Assembly: GCA_001789745.1 (NCBI GenBank)
Contig: MGAN01000003.1
Span: 1,684-38,057, forward strand
DNA length: 36,374 nucleotides
Origin: Candidatus Roizmanbacteria bacterium RIFCSPLOWO2_01_FULL_40_13
GTDB lineage: Bacteria; Patescibacteriota; Microgenomatia; UBA1406; GWC2-37-13
Reading direction: 5' to 3'
Shown: in pieces, positions 9,547 to 17,524 of the stretch
How the letters are laid out: each line of letters starts with the position of its first letter
How positions within the stretch are numbered: the stretch's first letter is position 1
Translations under genes and position numbers: made by a program
Notes under the pieces: model-generated
What the model was told of the DNA's origin: nothing
Seen by the model: the letters and a program-made list of their open reading frames with translations, nothing else
The model's database searches: none

Positions 9547-10401
9547 TCATTTGAAGTCGCCAATCAGCTTATCGTACTCAGTATATCTCTTTTTTTCCAG
9601 CAGCGTTCCTGCTGATAATTGAGGAAGACTCGCGGTGTAAGTCGGACGTTGAATTTGGTACAAAATACCCAACGGAAATTTATCTTGTAAGGTCATTTCC
9701 GCTGCTCTTTTAACTGCCTCGTTGAAATCTTCCTTATTATATTGTTGCTCAAGTTTATAGCTGTGCTTGAGGTAATACTGATAAGTATTGATTTTGTTAA
9801 AAGTCACGCAAGGCTGAAGCACGTTTACCAGTGAAAAGCCCTGATGATTGATTCCGGCCTTGATCATCTCAATTACATGATTGACATTGCCGGCAAAGGA
9901 CTGCGCTACAAAACTTGCTCCTTGCGTCAACGCCAGGGTTAGGGGATTAATCGGCGTGTCGATTATCCCTGAGGGAGTAGACTTGGATTTAAAACCTTTT
10001 TGAGCGGTTGGCGCCACCTGTCCCGTAGTCAAACCATAGACGCCGTTATCGTGAACTACGACCGTGATATCGTGATTGCCCCGGCAGGCATGCATAAAAT
10101 GATTGCCGCCCTCGCCGTAGCAGTCGCCATCCCCTACTATTGCAACCACCGGCATCTGATGATTGGCTATTTTTGCTCCAATGGCATTTGGCAGCGCCCT
10201 GCCGTGCAATGAATGTATAGCGTAAGCATTCAAAAAATCATTCATATTGCCCGAGCAGCCGATACCAAATACCACCATGATACGGGAGGGATCATATCCA
10301 AGCTGTGAAAACGCTGTCTTTATAGCTATCCCTATCCCCCAGTCTCCACAACCCGGACACCAGGAAGGGGTATAACCGCTAAAGTCTTGTATTGTTGACA
10401 T
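9547..10401 (-). CDS. korB: 2-oxoacid:ferredoxin oxidoreductase, beta (TPP-binding) subunit
   Basis: A 284-residue beta subunit. It carries the Fe-S/TPP region start [12 protein letters not shown], the FGIGCSG segment, [12 protein letters not shown], and the thiamine-diphosphate motif [11 protein letters not shown] followed downstream by [12 protein letters not shown]. It forms the catalytic half of a KorAB/PorAB-type complex that oxidises a 2-oxoacid with CoA and reduces ferredoxin. The reading frame extends 18 codons upstream of the chosen ATG, but that extension is the translation of a 7-bp repeat array and is not family-like, so ATG at 10401 is preferred. The substrate (2-oxoglutarate, pyruvate or another oxoacid) cannot be fixed by sequence alone. 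Confidence 0.9.
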   Translation of the reverse strand: MSTIQDFSGYTPSWCPGCGDWGIGIAIKTAFSQLGYDPSRIMVVFGIGCSGNMNDFLNAYAIHSLHGRALPNAIGAKIANHQMPVVAIVGDGDCYGEGGNHFMHACRGNHDITVVVHDNGVYGLTTGQVAPTAQKGFKSKSTPSGIIDTPINPLTLALTQGASFVAQSFAGNVNHVIEMIKAGINHQGFSLVNVLQPCVTFNKINTYQYYLKHSYKLEQQYNKEDFNEAVKRAAEMTLQDKFPLGILYQIQRPTYTASLPQLSAGTLLEKKRYTEYDKLIGDFK

Positions 10402-10407
10402 CAAATT

Positions 10408-10442
10408 ATGAAATATAAAACACCTAACATGAAACATCAGAA
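10408..10442. repeat. Degenerate heptamer array between korA and korB
   Basis: Five 7-bp units (ATGAAAT, ATAAAAC, ACCTAAC, ATGAAAC, ATCAGAA). An inverted partner array follows at 10457-10484. Confidence 0.7.
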
Positions 10443-10456
10443 AACTATTTTTCAAA

Positions 10457-10484
10457 TGTTACGTGTTATGTGTTATTTATTATA
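10457..10484. repeat. Degenerate heptamer array at the korA 3' end
   Basis: Units TGTTACG, TGTTATG, TGTTATT, TATTATA, inverted relative to 10408-10442. It runs over the korA stop codon, so the last few KorA residues are repeat-encoded. Confidence 0.7.
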
Positions 10485-12208
10485 TGATCAGCAATTTCTT
10501 CCGGCCAAAAAGGCCTCCCGTCATATTTCAATATTTTTTCCTTAATTTCAATACCCGTCTGCATCATCAATAACTGGCCGAATTGACCCTGTGAATTATT
10601 CTCAACCAGAATATAACGTTTTTTATCTTTAAATAAAGGTTCCACCTTCTCCCTGGCTAAAGGATAAATATGATTGAAATGGATAAAAGCAGTCTTTCTT
10701 GCCTTTGCATTAAGAACCTTTTGCGCTTCAAGTATCGACCCCATTGTGCTTCCCCAACCGACAAAGACAGAATCACTCTCCTCCAAATTACCGTAGACGC
10801 TGGGAGCTTCAAAATGCGTCTTTAAATAAGTTTGATTTTTTCTATTTCTTTTATCTACCTGGTTTTTCCGTGATTCTGCCAATTCGGTCGTATGACCGTC
10901 TTCAATATGCTCATAAGAGTTGGCTTGATAGAATTGTCCTTTCACTCCCGGTATTAATCTTGGGGAAATTCCGTCTTCAGTTATCTGGTATCTTAAGTAT
11001 TTGTTGGAAGTTGATAATTGGGAATTGGATAATTCAGAGATGGTTTCTCCACGATCTATCTTATATTCGTTAATCAAGGAAGTTAAAAATTGTTGTTTGA
11101 TTGATTTGTGCGATTCTGACAAGTACATATCTGACATGACAATTACCGGAGTCTGATAGATATCGGCCAGATTGAATGCTTTTACGGTCAGTTTAACCAT
11201 TTCCCGGATGTCGCCCGGAGCAAGGACAATTTTAGGAAATTCACCGTGGCCGGAAAAGCAGGCAAATAGTAAATCGCCTTGCTCGGTCCAGGTAGGCATG
11301 CCTGTAGCCGGCCCTGCCCGTTGAGCCAAAAAGATAACAATCGGCATCTCTGCTATTCCGGCAAAAGAGATTGACTCCACCATCAAAGCAAATCCGCCGC
11401 CCGATGTCCCAACGGCCGACCTTGCCCCCATAAAAGACGACCCTAAAGCGGTATTGATTACAGATATTTCATCTTCAGCGTGGCGAACTACAATTCCCGC
11501 CTTGTCCTGCCAGGACGCCATAGTTGTCAGTACGGAAGAGGACGGGGTCATTGGATAAGCGCAGTACATCCTGCAATCGGCTATTATCGAAGCCAGCGAA
11601 AAAGCGTCATTACCGGTCATTACAAAAGTTTCGTCTCCCGCTTTTTTTGGCATTAGCGGCTTGATGTTTGCTTTGAAATTCTTAACTATAAAATCAAAGC
11701 CCAAAGCGGCAAATTGCCTGTTAAAATCAACTACTTCTTGCCCCTTGTGTATAAACTGTCTTTCAATAATTTCATTTAGAATCCCGAGGTCTGACCCTAA
11801 GACCGCCAAAGTTGCCCCCATCGCAATCGTATTCTTCATCACCGGTTGCCCCTTTAGATCAGACAGTATTTTTTTGAATGGTACGGATATTTTTTGACGC
11901 TTATTTTCACTGATGCTAAATTCTTCCGGATCATAGAGAACAAAAGCATTCCCGGACAACCTGTGTTTATGATTTTTATACGTGTCCTCGTTGAGACAAA
12001 CCAAAAAATCAATATCCTGTTTAAGCGCATGCACCTCTTCATCTGAAACTACCACTTCCAGGGCATTATGCCCTCCGCGGATAAGAGAAGGATACTCAAT
12101 ATAGTCAAAAGTGAAATATCCAAGACGATTGGCTATTTTGGAAAATACCAGTCCCGAAGTCAGAATTCCAAATCCTGCTTCGCCGCCGATCTTCCAAGTA
12201 AATTTCAT
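10466..12208 (-). CDS. korA: 2-oxoacid:ferredoxin oxidoreductase, fused gamma-alpha subunit
   Basis: A 580-residue protein joining a gamma-type domain at the N-terminus (GGEAGFGILTSGLVFSK, EYPSLIRGGHN; about residues 1-185) to an alpha/pyrimidine-binding domain (YCAYPMTPSSSVLTTMA, EDEISVINTALGSSFMGARS, TSGGGFALM, PTWTEQGDLLFA). This arrangement is usual for KorA-type subunits and pairs with the KorB encoded just downstream; the preceding ferredoxin gene is the likely electron acceptor. Residues about 393-402 (Ser/Asn/Gln-rich) are encoded by four 7-bp units and sit between the alpha core and the C-terminal domain. The ferredoxin stop is 3 nt upstream, supporting co-transcription and coupling. 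Confidence 0.92.
   Translation of the reverse strand: MKFTWKIGGEAGFGILTSGLVFSKIANRLGYFTFDYIEYPSLIRGGHNALEVVVSDEEVHALKQDIDFLVCLNEDTYKNHKHRLSGNAFVLYDPEEFSISENKRQKISVPFKKILSDLKGQPVMKNTIAMGATLAVLGSDLGILNEIIERQFIHKGQEVVDFNRQFAALGFDFIVKNFKANIKPLMPKKAGDETFVMTGNDAFSLASIIADCRMYCAYPMTPSSSVLTTMASWQDKAGIVVRHAEDEISVINTALGSSFMGARSAVGTSGGGFALMVESISFAGIAEMPIVIFLAQRAGPATGMPTWTEQGDLLFACFSGHGEFPKIVLAPGDIREMVKLTVKAFNLADIYQTPVIVMSDMYLSESHKSIKQQFLTSLINEYKIDRGETISELSNSQLSTSNKYLRYQITEDGISPRLIPGVKGQFYQANSYEHIEDGHTTELAESRKNQVDKRNRKNQTYLKTHFEAPSVYGNLEESDSVFVGWGSTMGSILEAQKVLNAKARKTAFIHFNHIYPLAREKVEPLFKDKKRYILVENNSQGQFGQLLMMQTGIEIKEKILKYDGRPFWPEEIADHIINNT
11004..11031. repeat. Heptamer array (4 units) inside korA
   Basis: On the plus strand: TTGGAAG, TTGATAA, TTGGGAA, TTGGATA. 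It encodes a short Ser/Asn/Gln-rich loop in KorA. Confidence 0.8.
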
Positions 12209-12211
12209 AGC

Positions 12212-12487
12212 TTATTGAGGAAAAATCTTATTGCCATTTTGATCTTCAATTATGATCGCAGCAACCGGACATCCCTTTGCAGCGTCAATGATTACATTAT
12301 CGCTGTCCTGATCGGCTGAAGCAAGGATTATTGCCTTTGCTTCAGAATCCAGGACAAAAGTTTTGGGCGCTATAGCTACGCAGGTTGCTGCTCCGATGCA
12401 AAGATCGCGATCCACATGCATCTTGAGGTTACGTATCGTAACCGGACCGGATGGATTATTAGGATCTTTTAGTTGTTGATCATCCAT
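12212..12487 (-). CDS. Ferredoxin with three cysteines ([3Fe-4S]-like)
   Basis: A 91-residue single-cluster ferredoxin. Cluster ligands seen are Cys30 and Cys36 in DLCIGAATC and Cys73 in GCPVAAI; these are the only cysteines. The usual second cysteine of the C-x2-C-x2-C motif is Ala33. The pattern C-x-G-A-x-x-C-x3-AP...CPV-x-AI is that of monocluster ferredoxins holding [3Fe-4S], such as those serving actinobacterial P450s, rather than of [4Fe-4S] ferredoxins. It ends 3 nt before korA, so it is very likely the electron partner of KorAB. Cluster type is inferred from ligands only. The N-terminal 22 residues are polar and probably flexible. Confidence 0.85.
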   Translation of the reverse strand: MDDQQLKDPNNPSGPVTIRNLKMHVDRDLCIGAATCVAIAPKTFVLDSEAKAIILASADQDSDNVIIDAAKGCPVAAIIIEDQNGNKIFPQ

Positions 12488-12500
12488 ATAATTACAAAAC

Positions 12501-12627
12501 TCTAAATTCTAAACCCCTAAAACCTAAACAATTTCAAAAATCAAATATTCAAAATCTCAATTCTTGTTTTTAAAATTTGAATTTAGAATTTTGGGTTTAT
12601 TTAGAGTTTAGAAATTAAGATTTTGAA
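12501..12627. repeat. Inverted pair of heptamer arrays between sufU and ferredoxin
   Basis: The left arm at 12501-12528 reads TCTAAAT, TCTAAAC, CCCTAAA, ACCTAAA. The right arm at about 12579-12627 reads GAATTTA, GAATTTT, GGGTTTA, TTTAGAG, TTTAGAA and continues across the sufU stop. The arms are inverted relative to each other and could form a long weak hairpin in the transcript. Confidence 0.65.
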
Positions 12628-12980
12628 TTTATTAAATTATGTAATGCCTCAAGCGGCAATAGTGCGCATTTGATTCTGCTTGGCCCTAAATTTATTCCCA
12701 ACATTTTAATCATAAATTCTTTGTCGAGTTTTTGCAAATCCTCATTTGCCTTATTTTTGACATAATCGGTGAGCATCGACGCTGAAGCAATTGAAATAGC
12801 ACACCCTTGTCCTCTAAATTTTATTTCCTCCAGTTTCTTTTTAGTAAATACCGCCTCCATCTCAATTCGATCACCGCAGGACGGATTGAATAAAACGGTT
12901 TTTTTATTTGCTTTACTTATGGAACCGTAATTATGAGGGTTTTTATAATGTTCTAAAACTATTTCACTGTAAATATTCAT
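12615..12980 (-). CDS. sufU: SufU/IscU-like Fe-S assembly protein
   Basis: A 121-residue member of the IscU/SufU family. The three conserved cysteines are visible in NPSCGDR (with the conserved Asp), GQGCAISIASASML and RIKCALLPLEAL. SufU proteins accept sulfur from the SufS cysteine desulfurase, binding Zn, in SUF systems that lack SufE. The gene follows sufS in the same direction, separated by a 310-bp repeat-filled gap. It is shorter than Bacillus SufU (about 147 residues). Its last codons fall within a 7-bp repeat region, so the C-terminal tail may be variable. Confidence 0.9.
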   Translation of the reverse strand: MNIYSEIVLEHYKNPHNYGSISKANKKTVLFNPSCGDRIEMEAVFTKKKLEEIKFRGQGCAISIASASMLTDYVKNKANEDLQKLDKEFMIKMLGINLGPSRIKCALLPLEALHNLINSKS

Positions 12981-13028
12981 ACTCTATTTAGACTTATTGC
13001 GTAATAAGAAATTTTAATCATTCCTTAC

Positions 13029-13113
13029 GTCATTCTGGTAAGCCCCGCCTGTGGCGGGGCGCATCCAGAATCGTTGTTAATCAATTTGTAGATTCTGGAC
13101 AAGCCAGAGTGAC
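13029..13113. repeat. GTCATTCTGG-ended palindromic repeat in the sufS-sufU gap
   Basis: GTCATTCTGG at the left and CCAGAGTGAC at the right are inverted (9 of 10 matches). Inside is a perfect hairpin GCCCCGCC-TGT-GGCGGGGC at 13042-13060. An outer pair, ATTGCGTAAT at 12996-13005 and ATTACGCAAT at 13127-13136, is a perfect 10-bp inverted repeat enclosing the whole unit. No T-run follows the hairpin, so it does not look like a terminator. Confidence 0.75.
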
Positions 13114-13184
13114 AAATTGATTGCTAATTACGCAATGACTCTTTTATTCTATCTATCCGCTACATCCACTATGTAGCGTAGTTG

Positions 13185-13249
13185 TATACCCGTCTTACTC
13201 CGATTTGCAGCTCTCTCGGAGCGAAAAAGCGAAATTAGACAGGTAGATA
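13185..13249 (+). repeat. MITE-like element, TATATACCC-end family, interior type A (copy 2)
   Basis: The left end TATACCCGTCTTA and right end TAGACAGGTAGATA are inverted; the interior matches the copies at 5791 and 35132. It is followed directly by the shared tail (TTGCAAACCTTAAGTTATC, to about 13282), here cut short before the GAAGTATA end. Confidence 0.8.
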
Positions 13250-13290
13250 CTGGGTTACTCGGTTGCAAACCTTAAGTTATCACACTATCT

Positions 13291-14622
13291 TTAACCCAGT
13301 ATCGTTTGCGCCTTCTTTAGTCCGGTTATAAGTTTAGCAACGTCTTCAATCGTGTTATACAAATAAAAACTCGCTCGAACAGATGAATTGACACCTAGCC
13401 TGTCATGAAGCGGCATGGTACAGTGGTTGCCGGCTCTAACGCAGATATTCACTTCGTCTAGAATCTGGGCAATGTCGTGAGAGTGATACTTGCCGAATGT
13501 AAAAGCTATTATTCCACCCTTTTGAGCCGCAAGGTTTGGTCCCAAGATGTTGATCTGGCCGCTAAAATGTCTGTTTAGCTCGTTAAGCGCGTGTTGCGTA
13601 ATTTGAGCTTCGTGTTGTCTAATCTTCTCCATCCCAATATTTTGCAGATATTCAACCGCCGTCTTTAGGGCTATTACTCCTGCAATATGGGGAGTTCCCG
13701 CTTCAAATTTATGCGGAGGATATTTAAATACTGTTCTATCGAGATAAACTTCTTCAATCATCTCACCACCGAAGTTAAATGGAAACATGTCGGCTAGTAA
13801 TTCATACCTGCCCCACAAGACCCCAACGCCGGTCGGGCCCAACATCTTATGAGAAGAAAAAGCAAGAAAATCACAACCAAGATCCTGTACGTCAATTTTC
13901 ATATGGGGCGCAGCTTGGGCAGCGTCAATAACCGCAATTACTTCAGGATTAATTTTTTTTGCAGCCTTTATTATTGCTTTAATTGGGTTAATCGTTCCTA
14001 AAACGTTGGAAACGTATGTAAGTGCAAGTATTTTCGTTTTTTTGGTGATTATTTTATCCAAGTTGTTTAACGTCATTCCGGATTGGTTACCTCCCGAAGC
14101 TCTGGCGATGCGGTGTCCGGAATCGCGGTCAACTACGGCTCCGGTCGCGTTTCGCCTGCCGGAATGACGATTTTCAAGATCTAAATATCCCTCATCGGAT
14201 ACATCCATCACTTTAAGTATTGCACCGTTCTCCAAGGTTAGCTGTTGCCAGGGGACAAAATTCGAGTGGTGTTCCATGATTGTCGTAACTAATTCATCTC
14301 CTTGGGAAATAATTTTTCTCCCCAAAGAATAAGCCACAAGATTCAGAGACTCCGTCGTATTTCGCGTAAACACTATCTCGTTGGAACTTCCCGCGCTTAT
14401 GAATACCTGGACAATTTTCCGTGTCTCCTCATATTCTTCCGTGGCTTTTTCAGAAATTTTGTAAATTCCCCTAAAGACATTGGCCGAATATTTTTCGTAA
14501 TACTCTCTTTCTTTTTCAATTACCGGCCTTGGCTTTAAAGACGTAGCCGTCGAATCAAGGTAGACCAGATCGGGATCGTTATTAAAAATCGGGAAGTCCT
14601 TTTTAATCAATTTTATATCCAT
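13291..14622 (-). CDS. sufS: Cysteine desulfurase SufS with a 33-residue repeat insert
   Basis: A 443-residue PLP-dependent group II cysteine desulfurase. It has YLDSTATSLKP at the N-terminus, TIMEHHSN, VIDAAQAAPH, the PLP lysine in FSSHKMLGPTGVG and the catalytic cysteine in RAGNHCTMP. It takes sulfur from cysteine for the SufBCD scaffold, probably through SufU. Compared with the family layout, an extra Arg/Gly-rich block of 33 residues (about 152-184) lies between GYLDLEN and LDKIITKKTKILALTYVSN; it is encoded by a 99-bp inverted-repeat element in frame. The gene overlaps the end of sufD by 20 bp, indicating coupling. Confidence 0.93.
   Translation of the reverse strand: MDIKLIKKDFPIFNNDPDLVYLDSTATSLKPRPVIEKEREYYEKYSANVFRGIYKISEKATEEYEETRKIVQVFISAGSSNEIVFTRNTTESLNLVAYSLGRKIISQGDELVTTIMEHHSNFVPWQQLTLENGAILKVMDVSDEGYLDLENRHSGRRNATGAVVDRDSGHRIARASGGNQSGMTLNNLDKIITKKTKILALTYVSNVLGTINPIKAIIKAAKKINPEVIAVIDAAQAAPHMKIDVQDLGCDFLAFSSHKMLGPTGVGVLWGRYELLADMFPFNFGGEMIEEVYLDRTVFKYPPHKFEAGTPHIAGVIALKTAVEYLQNIGMEKIRQHEAQITQHALNELNRHFSGQINILGPNLAAQKGGIIAFTFGKYHSHDIAQILDEVNICVRAGNHCTMPLHDRLGVNSSVRASFYLYNTIEDVAKLITGLKKAQTILG
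14071..14169. repeat. Palindromic repeat element inserted in frame in sufS
   Basis: It is bounded by perfect 11-bp inverted repeats CGTCATTCCGG and CCGGAATGACG. Its length is 99 bp, exactly 33 codons, with no stop in the sufS frame. It is more G+C-rich than the surrounding gene and related in its ends to the intergenic GTCATTC/GTCATGC repeats of this window. Confidence 0.9.
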
Positions 14623-15163
14623 AGCTTTTTATTCTGTCGGGAATTTCGCGGGTAAATCCGCCGATAAGCAGCCCTTGAGCTGAATTATAATCTAAATGAC
14701 GGGTCTGAAGATAATAAATCTGCTCTTCGTTAAGCCTGCCCGTAGTTGATCCGTGGGTGCAAAACACATCATTAGCCAATATCTCCAGAAAAGGTCGCGA
14801 GTCAACAAAACACTTGTCCGACATGATCAAGTTTTGATTTTTTTGATAAGCGTGAGTTTTCTGTGCTTGTTTCTCTATCCGAATCAGTCCCTGGTAAATA
14901 AATTTCGCCTCATCATAAAATACTCCCTTGATCAGCAAATTAGAAGTTGACTCGGGAGCTGAATGCTTTTGAATGGTCTCAACCTCAAATTTATCTTTTC
15001 CTTTTCCGATAAATAGACCGAAGATATCCAAATCGATACCCGCAGCTTTTAATTCGAATTCAAATTTTCCCGATAAATTCTTGAAATAAACAATATACTT
15101 TCCTGGTTTATTGAATATGTATCTGTCTTTTTTTTCTCGGTTGAGATTTACAAATTTAGCCAT
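14603..15163 (-). CDS. sufD: Minimal SufD-like SUF scaffold subunit
   Basis: A 186-residue protein matching only the C-terminal beta-helix part of SufB/SufD: a run of short beta strands, then FLEILANDVFCTHGSTTGRLNE and YLQTRHLDYNSAQGLLIGGF, the conserved SufD signature near the C-terminus. Typical SufD is about 400 residues, so the N-terminal half is missing. With SufB and SufC it should form the SufBCD scaffold that builds Fe-S clusters. ATG at 15163 is preferred over an in-frame TTG two codons upstream. It lies between sufB (32-bp gap) and sufS (20-bp overlap). Confidence 0.85.
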   Translation of the reverse strand: MAKFVNLNREKKDRYIFNKPGKYIVYFKNLSGKFEFELKAAGIDLDIFGLFIGKGKDKFEVETIQKHSAPESTSNLLIKGVFYDEAKFIYQGLIRIEKQAQKTHAYQKNQNLIMSDKCFVDSRPFLEILANDVFCTHGSTTGRLNEEQIYYLQTRHLDYNSAQGLLIGGFTREIPDRIKSYGYKID

Positions 15164-15195
15164 TTTCAACTATTTTCAACGATTTTTAACTATCT

Positions 15196-16599
15196 TTAAC
15201 CAACCGACCCTGACATCTCCAAATTAATTAATCTGTTAAGCTCTATCGAATACTCCAAAGGGATCTCTTTGGTCACCGGTTCAATAAAACCGTTCACCAG
15301 CAATCCCTCGGCGTCAGATTTAGAAATTCCTTTTGAAGTCAGATAAAAAAGCTTTTCCTCGCCCAACTTTTCCACAGTAGCTTCATGTTGAACTGAAATA
15401 TCGTTTTCTTTGATTTTCATATAGGGATAAGTGTCTGATCTTGACTCTTCATCCAGAATCAATGCGTCGCAGCTGACAAAAACCGAAGATTTTTTGGCTC
15501 CCGGCATCACTTGGACCAGACCGCGGTAAGAAGTTCTTCCTCCGGCTTTGGAAATTGACTTGGAGATAATTCTTGAGGAAGTATTGGGGGCAAAATGCAG
15601 CATCTTAGCCCCGGCATCCTGATGCTGTCCTTTGCCCGCATAGGCAATAGACAAAACCTCACCTCTTGATCCTTTACCATACAGGTAGACGCTTGGATAC
15701 TTCATGGTCGCTCGGCTACCCAGGTTACAGTCAACCCACTCCATCACAGCCGACTCATCGGTACGGGCTCTTTTGGTCACCAGATTATAGACATTGTTGC
15801 TCCAATTCTGCACTGTGGTGTAGCGGACTCTGGCGTTTTTGTGCACAAAAATCTCAACCACGGCCGCATGCAGGGAATCAGTCGTATAGATAGGAGCTGT
15901 GCAGCCTTCGACATAGTGAACAAAGCTGCCTTCTTCTACGATAATTAAAGTTCTTTCAAATTGACCAAATCGCTCCGCATTGATTCTGAAATAAGCCTGA
16001 AGCGGTAATCCCACTTTCACGCCTTTTGGCACGTAGACAAATGATCCCCCTGACCAGACTGCGGAATTTAAAGCGGCAAATTTATTGTCATGGGGAGGGA
16101 TTAATTTACCAAAGTATTTTTTCACAATTTCGGGATAAAGACGCAAACCAGTATCCATATCGCAAAAAATTACCCCGAGTTTTTTTAACTCTTTATTAAA
16201 ACTCTCATACACTACTTCCGATTCATACTGGGCAGATACGCCTGCCAGGAATTTTTTTTCCGCCTCTGGCACTCCGATCCGGTCATAAGTTTCTTTGATT
16301 TCCTTAGGCAGTTTTCTCCAGGAGTTAACTTGTTTTTCAGTTGGTTTAATATAGTAGTAGAGATTGTCAAAATCAATCCGGGTTAGATCTGCTCCCCAGT
16401 CCGGCATTTGCTTCTGTTTAAAAATATCGTATGATTTTAGCCTGAATTTTGTCATCCAGTTTGGTTCTTTTTTAATTTGCGAAATATTACGAACAGTCTC
16501 TTCACTTAACCCCTTTTTGGCTCGAAAAGTGTACCTTGAAGGCATAGAAAAACCGTACTTATACTCAAAATCCAATGCTGATCGAGTTATATCTTGCAT
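15196..16599 (-). CDS. sufB: SufB, Fe-S cluster scaffold
   Basis: A 467-residue SufB of normal length. The N-terminus [24 protein letters not shown] is typical. Further landmarks are [86 protein letters not shown] and, near the C-terminus, [20 protein letters not shown]. The protein is the main cluster-assembly subunit of the SufBC(2)D complex. The frame continues to a TTG at 16635, but the family start is at ATG 16599. A repeat-rich gap of about 200 bp separates it from sufC, unusual inside a suf operon. Confidence 0.95.
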   Translation of the reverse strand: MQDITRSALDFEYKYGFSMPSRYTFRAKKGLSEETVRNISQIKKEPNWMTKFRLKSYDIFKQKQMPDWGADLTRIDFDNLYYYIKPTEKQVNSWRKLPKEIKETYDRIGVPEAEKKFLAGVSAQYESEVVYESFNKELKKLGVIFCDMDTGLRLYPEIVKKYFGKLIPPHDNKFAALNSAVWSGGSFVYVPKGVKVGLPLQAYFRINAERFGQFERTLIIVEEGSFVHYVEGCTAPIYTTDSLHAAVVEIFVHKNARVRYTTVQNWSNNVYNLVTKRARTDESAVMEWVDCNLGSRATMKYPSVYLYGKGSRGEVLSIAYAGKGQHQDAGAKMLHFAPNTSSRIISKSISKAGGRTSYRGLVQVMPGAKKSSVFVSCDALILDEESRSDTYPYMKIKENDISVQHEATVEKLGEEKLFYLTSKGISKSDAEGLLVNGFIEPVTKEIPLEYSIELNRLINLEMSGSVG

Positions 16600-16672
16600 G
16601 TGTATAAAAAATTCGGGTATCGGAATCCGAAACAAATTCTAATTTTTTAAAACCATATTTCAAAACATCAAT

Positions 16673-16758
16673 CCTCCCCTGTCTCGCCTCTTTTCCAAGG
16701 AGGGGAAAAAACAACTTCAGTCTCCCCTCCTTATTTAAGGAGGGGATTAGAGGGGAGG
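16673..16758. repeat. CTCCCC/GGGGAG inverted repeat (copy 1, nested)
   Basis: CCTCCCCT at 16673 and AGGGGAGG at 16751 form the outer inverted repeat. Inner pair CTCCCCTCCTTA and TAAGGAGGGGA (16722-16746) is also palindromic. Related copies lie at 21803 and 30759. Confidence 0.8.
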
Positions 16759-16788
16759 CGTTTGGGAAATTTGAATTTTGCTGTTGTT

Positions 16789-16816
16789 TCGAACTTCGGA
16801 TTTAGGTTTTCGGATT
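16789..16816. repeat. Heptamer array (4 units) at the sufC 3' end
   Basis: Units TCGAACT, TCGGATT, TAGGTTT, TCGGATT on the plus strand. The sufC stop codon falls inside, so the last SufC residues are repeat-encoded. Confidence 0.75.
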
Positions 16817-17521
16817 TATTTTCTCATATCCGTATTTTTCTATCTCTTCCGCCAGTTTAGCTCCTCCCGACTTGACCAACCTCCCATCCATTATCACCAG
16901 CACTTTATCCGGTTTAATGTAATGTAAAATACGGTTGTAGTGCGTGATGATCAAATAAGTTTTACCGCTCTTAGTCTCGTCCAGAAATTGGGAAATTTTT
17001 TTTAAGGCATCGATGTCAACGCCTGTATCGATCTCATCAAAAATTAACAGCTTCGGGTTAAGAATAGCCGCCTGTAACATCTCAAGTTTTTTCTTCTCGC
17101 CGCCTGACGAACCTTCATTCAAAGACCTGTTCAACAATTCTTCTTTTATGCCTAATTTTTTTGCTGTCTTGTCTATCCTTTTTTTAAGAGCTAACGGGTC
17201 TTTCTGCTTGGTCAAAGCCAAGCGAAGCAGTTGAAAAACATTGACGCCCGATAACGCAAGCGGGCTCTGAAATGACAAAAATATTCCCAGTTTCGCCCTC
17301 TTGTCGGGACTTAATCCGCCAATGTCTCTTGCTTCAAATTTCAAACTTCCGCCATCGATTTTATACGTCGGGTGTCCCGCTAAGACAAAAGCCAGCGTCG
17401 ACTTTCCCGACCCGTTTGGACCCATCAAAGCATAAACCTTACCTTTCTTGAATTTAAAATTAAAGTCTTTAAGAATCGTTTTACTCCCGACCTTGACTGT
17501 TAAATTTTTTACCGATAGCAC
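16802..17521 (-). CDS. sufC: SufC ATPase
   Basis: A 239-residue ABC-type ATPase of the SUF system. Walker A is GPNGSGKST, the signature is SSGGEKKKLEMLQ and Walker B is LLIFDEIDTGVD, followed by the switch His in ITHYNR. These match SufC specifically (SGGEKKK with E-I-D-T/S-G-x-D). It powers remodelling of the SufB-SufD scaffold. The start is GTG at 17521, 3 nt after the tsaD stop, so translation is probably coupled to tsaD. No membrane segments are present, as expected. Confidence 0.95.
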   Translation of the reverse strand: MLSVKNLTVKVGSKTILKDFNFKFKKGKVYALMGPNGSGKSTLAFVLAGHPTYKIDGGSLKFEARDIGGLSPDKRAKLGIFLSFQSPLALSGVNVFQLLRLALTKQKDPLALKKRIDKTAKKLGIKEELLNRSLNEGSSGGEKKKLEMLQAAILNPKLLIFDEIDTGVDIDALKKISQFLDETKSGKTYLIITHYNRILHYIKPDKVLVIMDGRLVKSGGAKLAEEIEKYGYEKINPKT

Positions 17522-17524
17522 TTT

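Noticed and set aside
9504-9563. A longer Lon starting at TTG 9563
   Set aside because: The 20 added residues overlap korB, contain an inverted repeat and do not resemble Lon N-termini; ATG 9503 fits the family start.
10402-10455. A longer KorB with 18 extra N-terminal residues
   Set aside because: The extension is the translation of a 7-bp repeat array; the family start lies at ATG 10401.
13042-13060. Rho-independent terminator between sufS and sufU
   Set aside because: The perfect GC-rich hairpin is not followed by a T-run on either strand and is part of a dispersed palindromic repeat.
16600-16635. A longer SufB starting at TTG 16635
   Set aside because: Typical SufB sequence begins only after ATG 16599.
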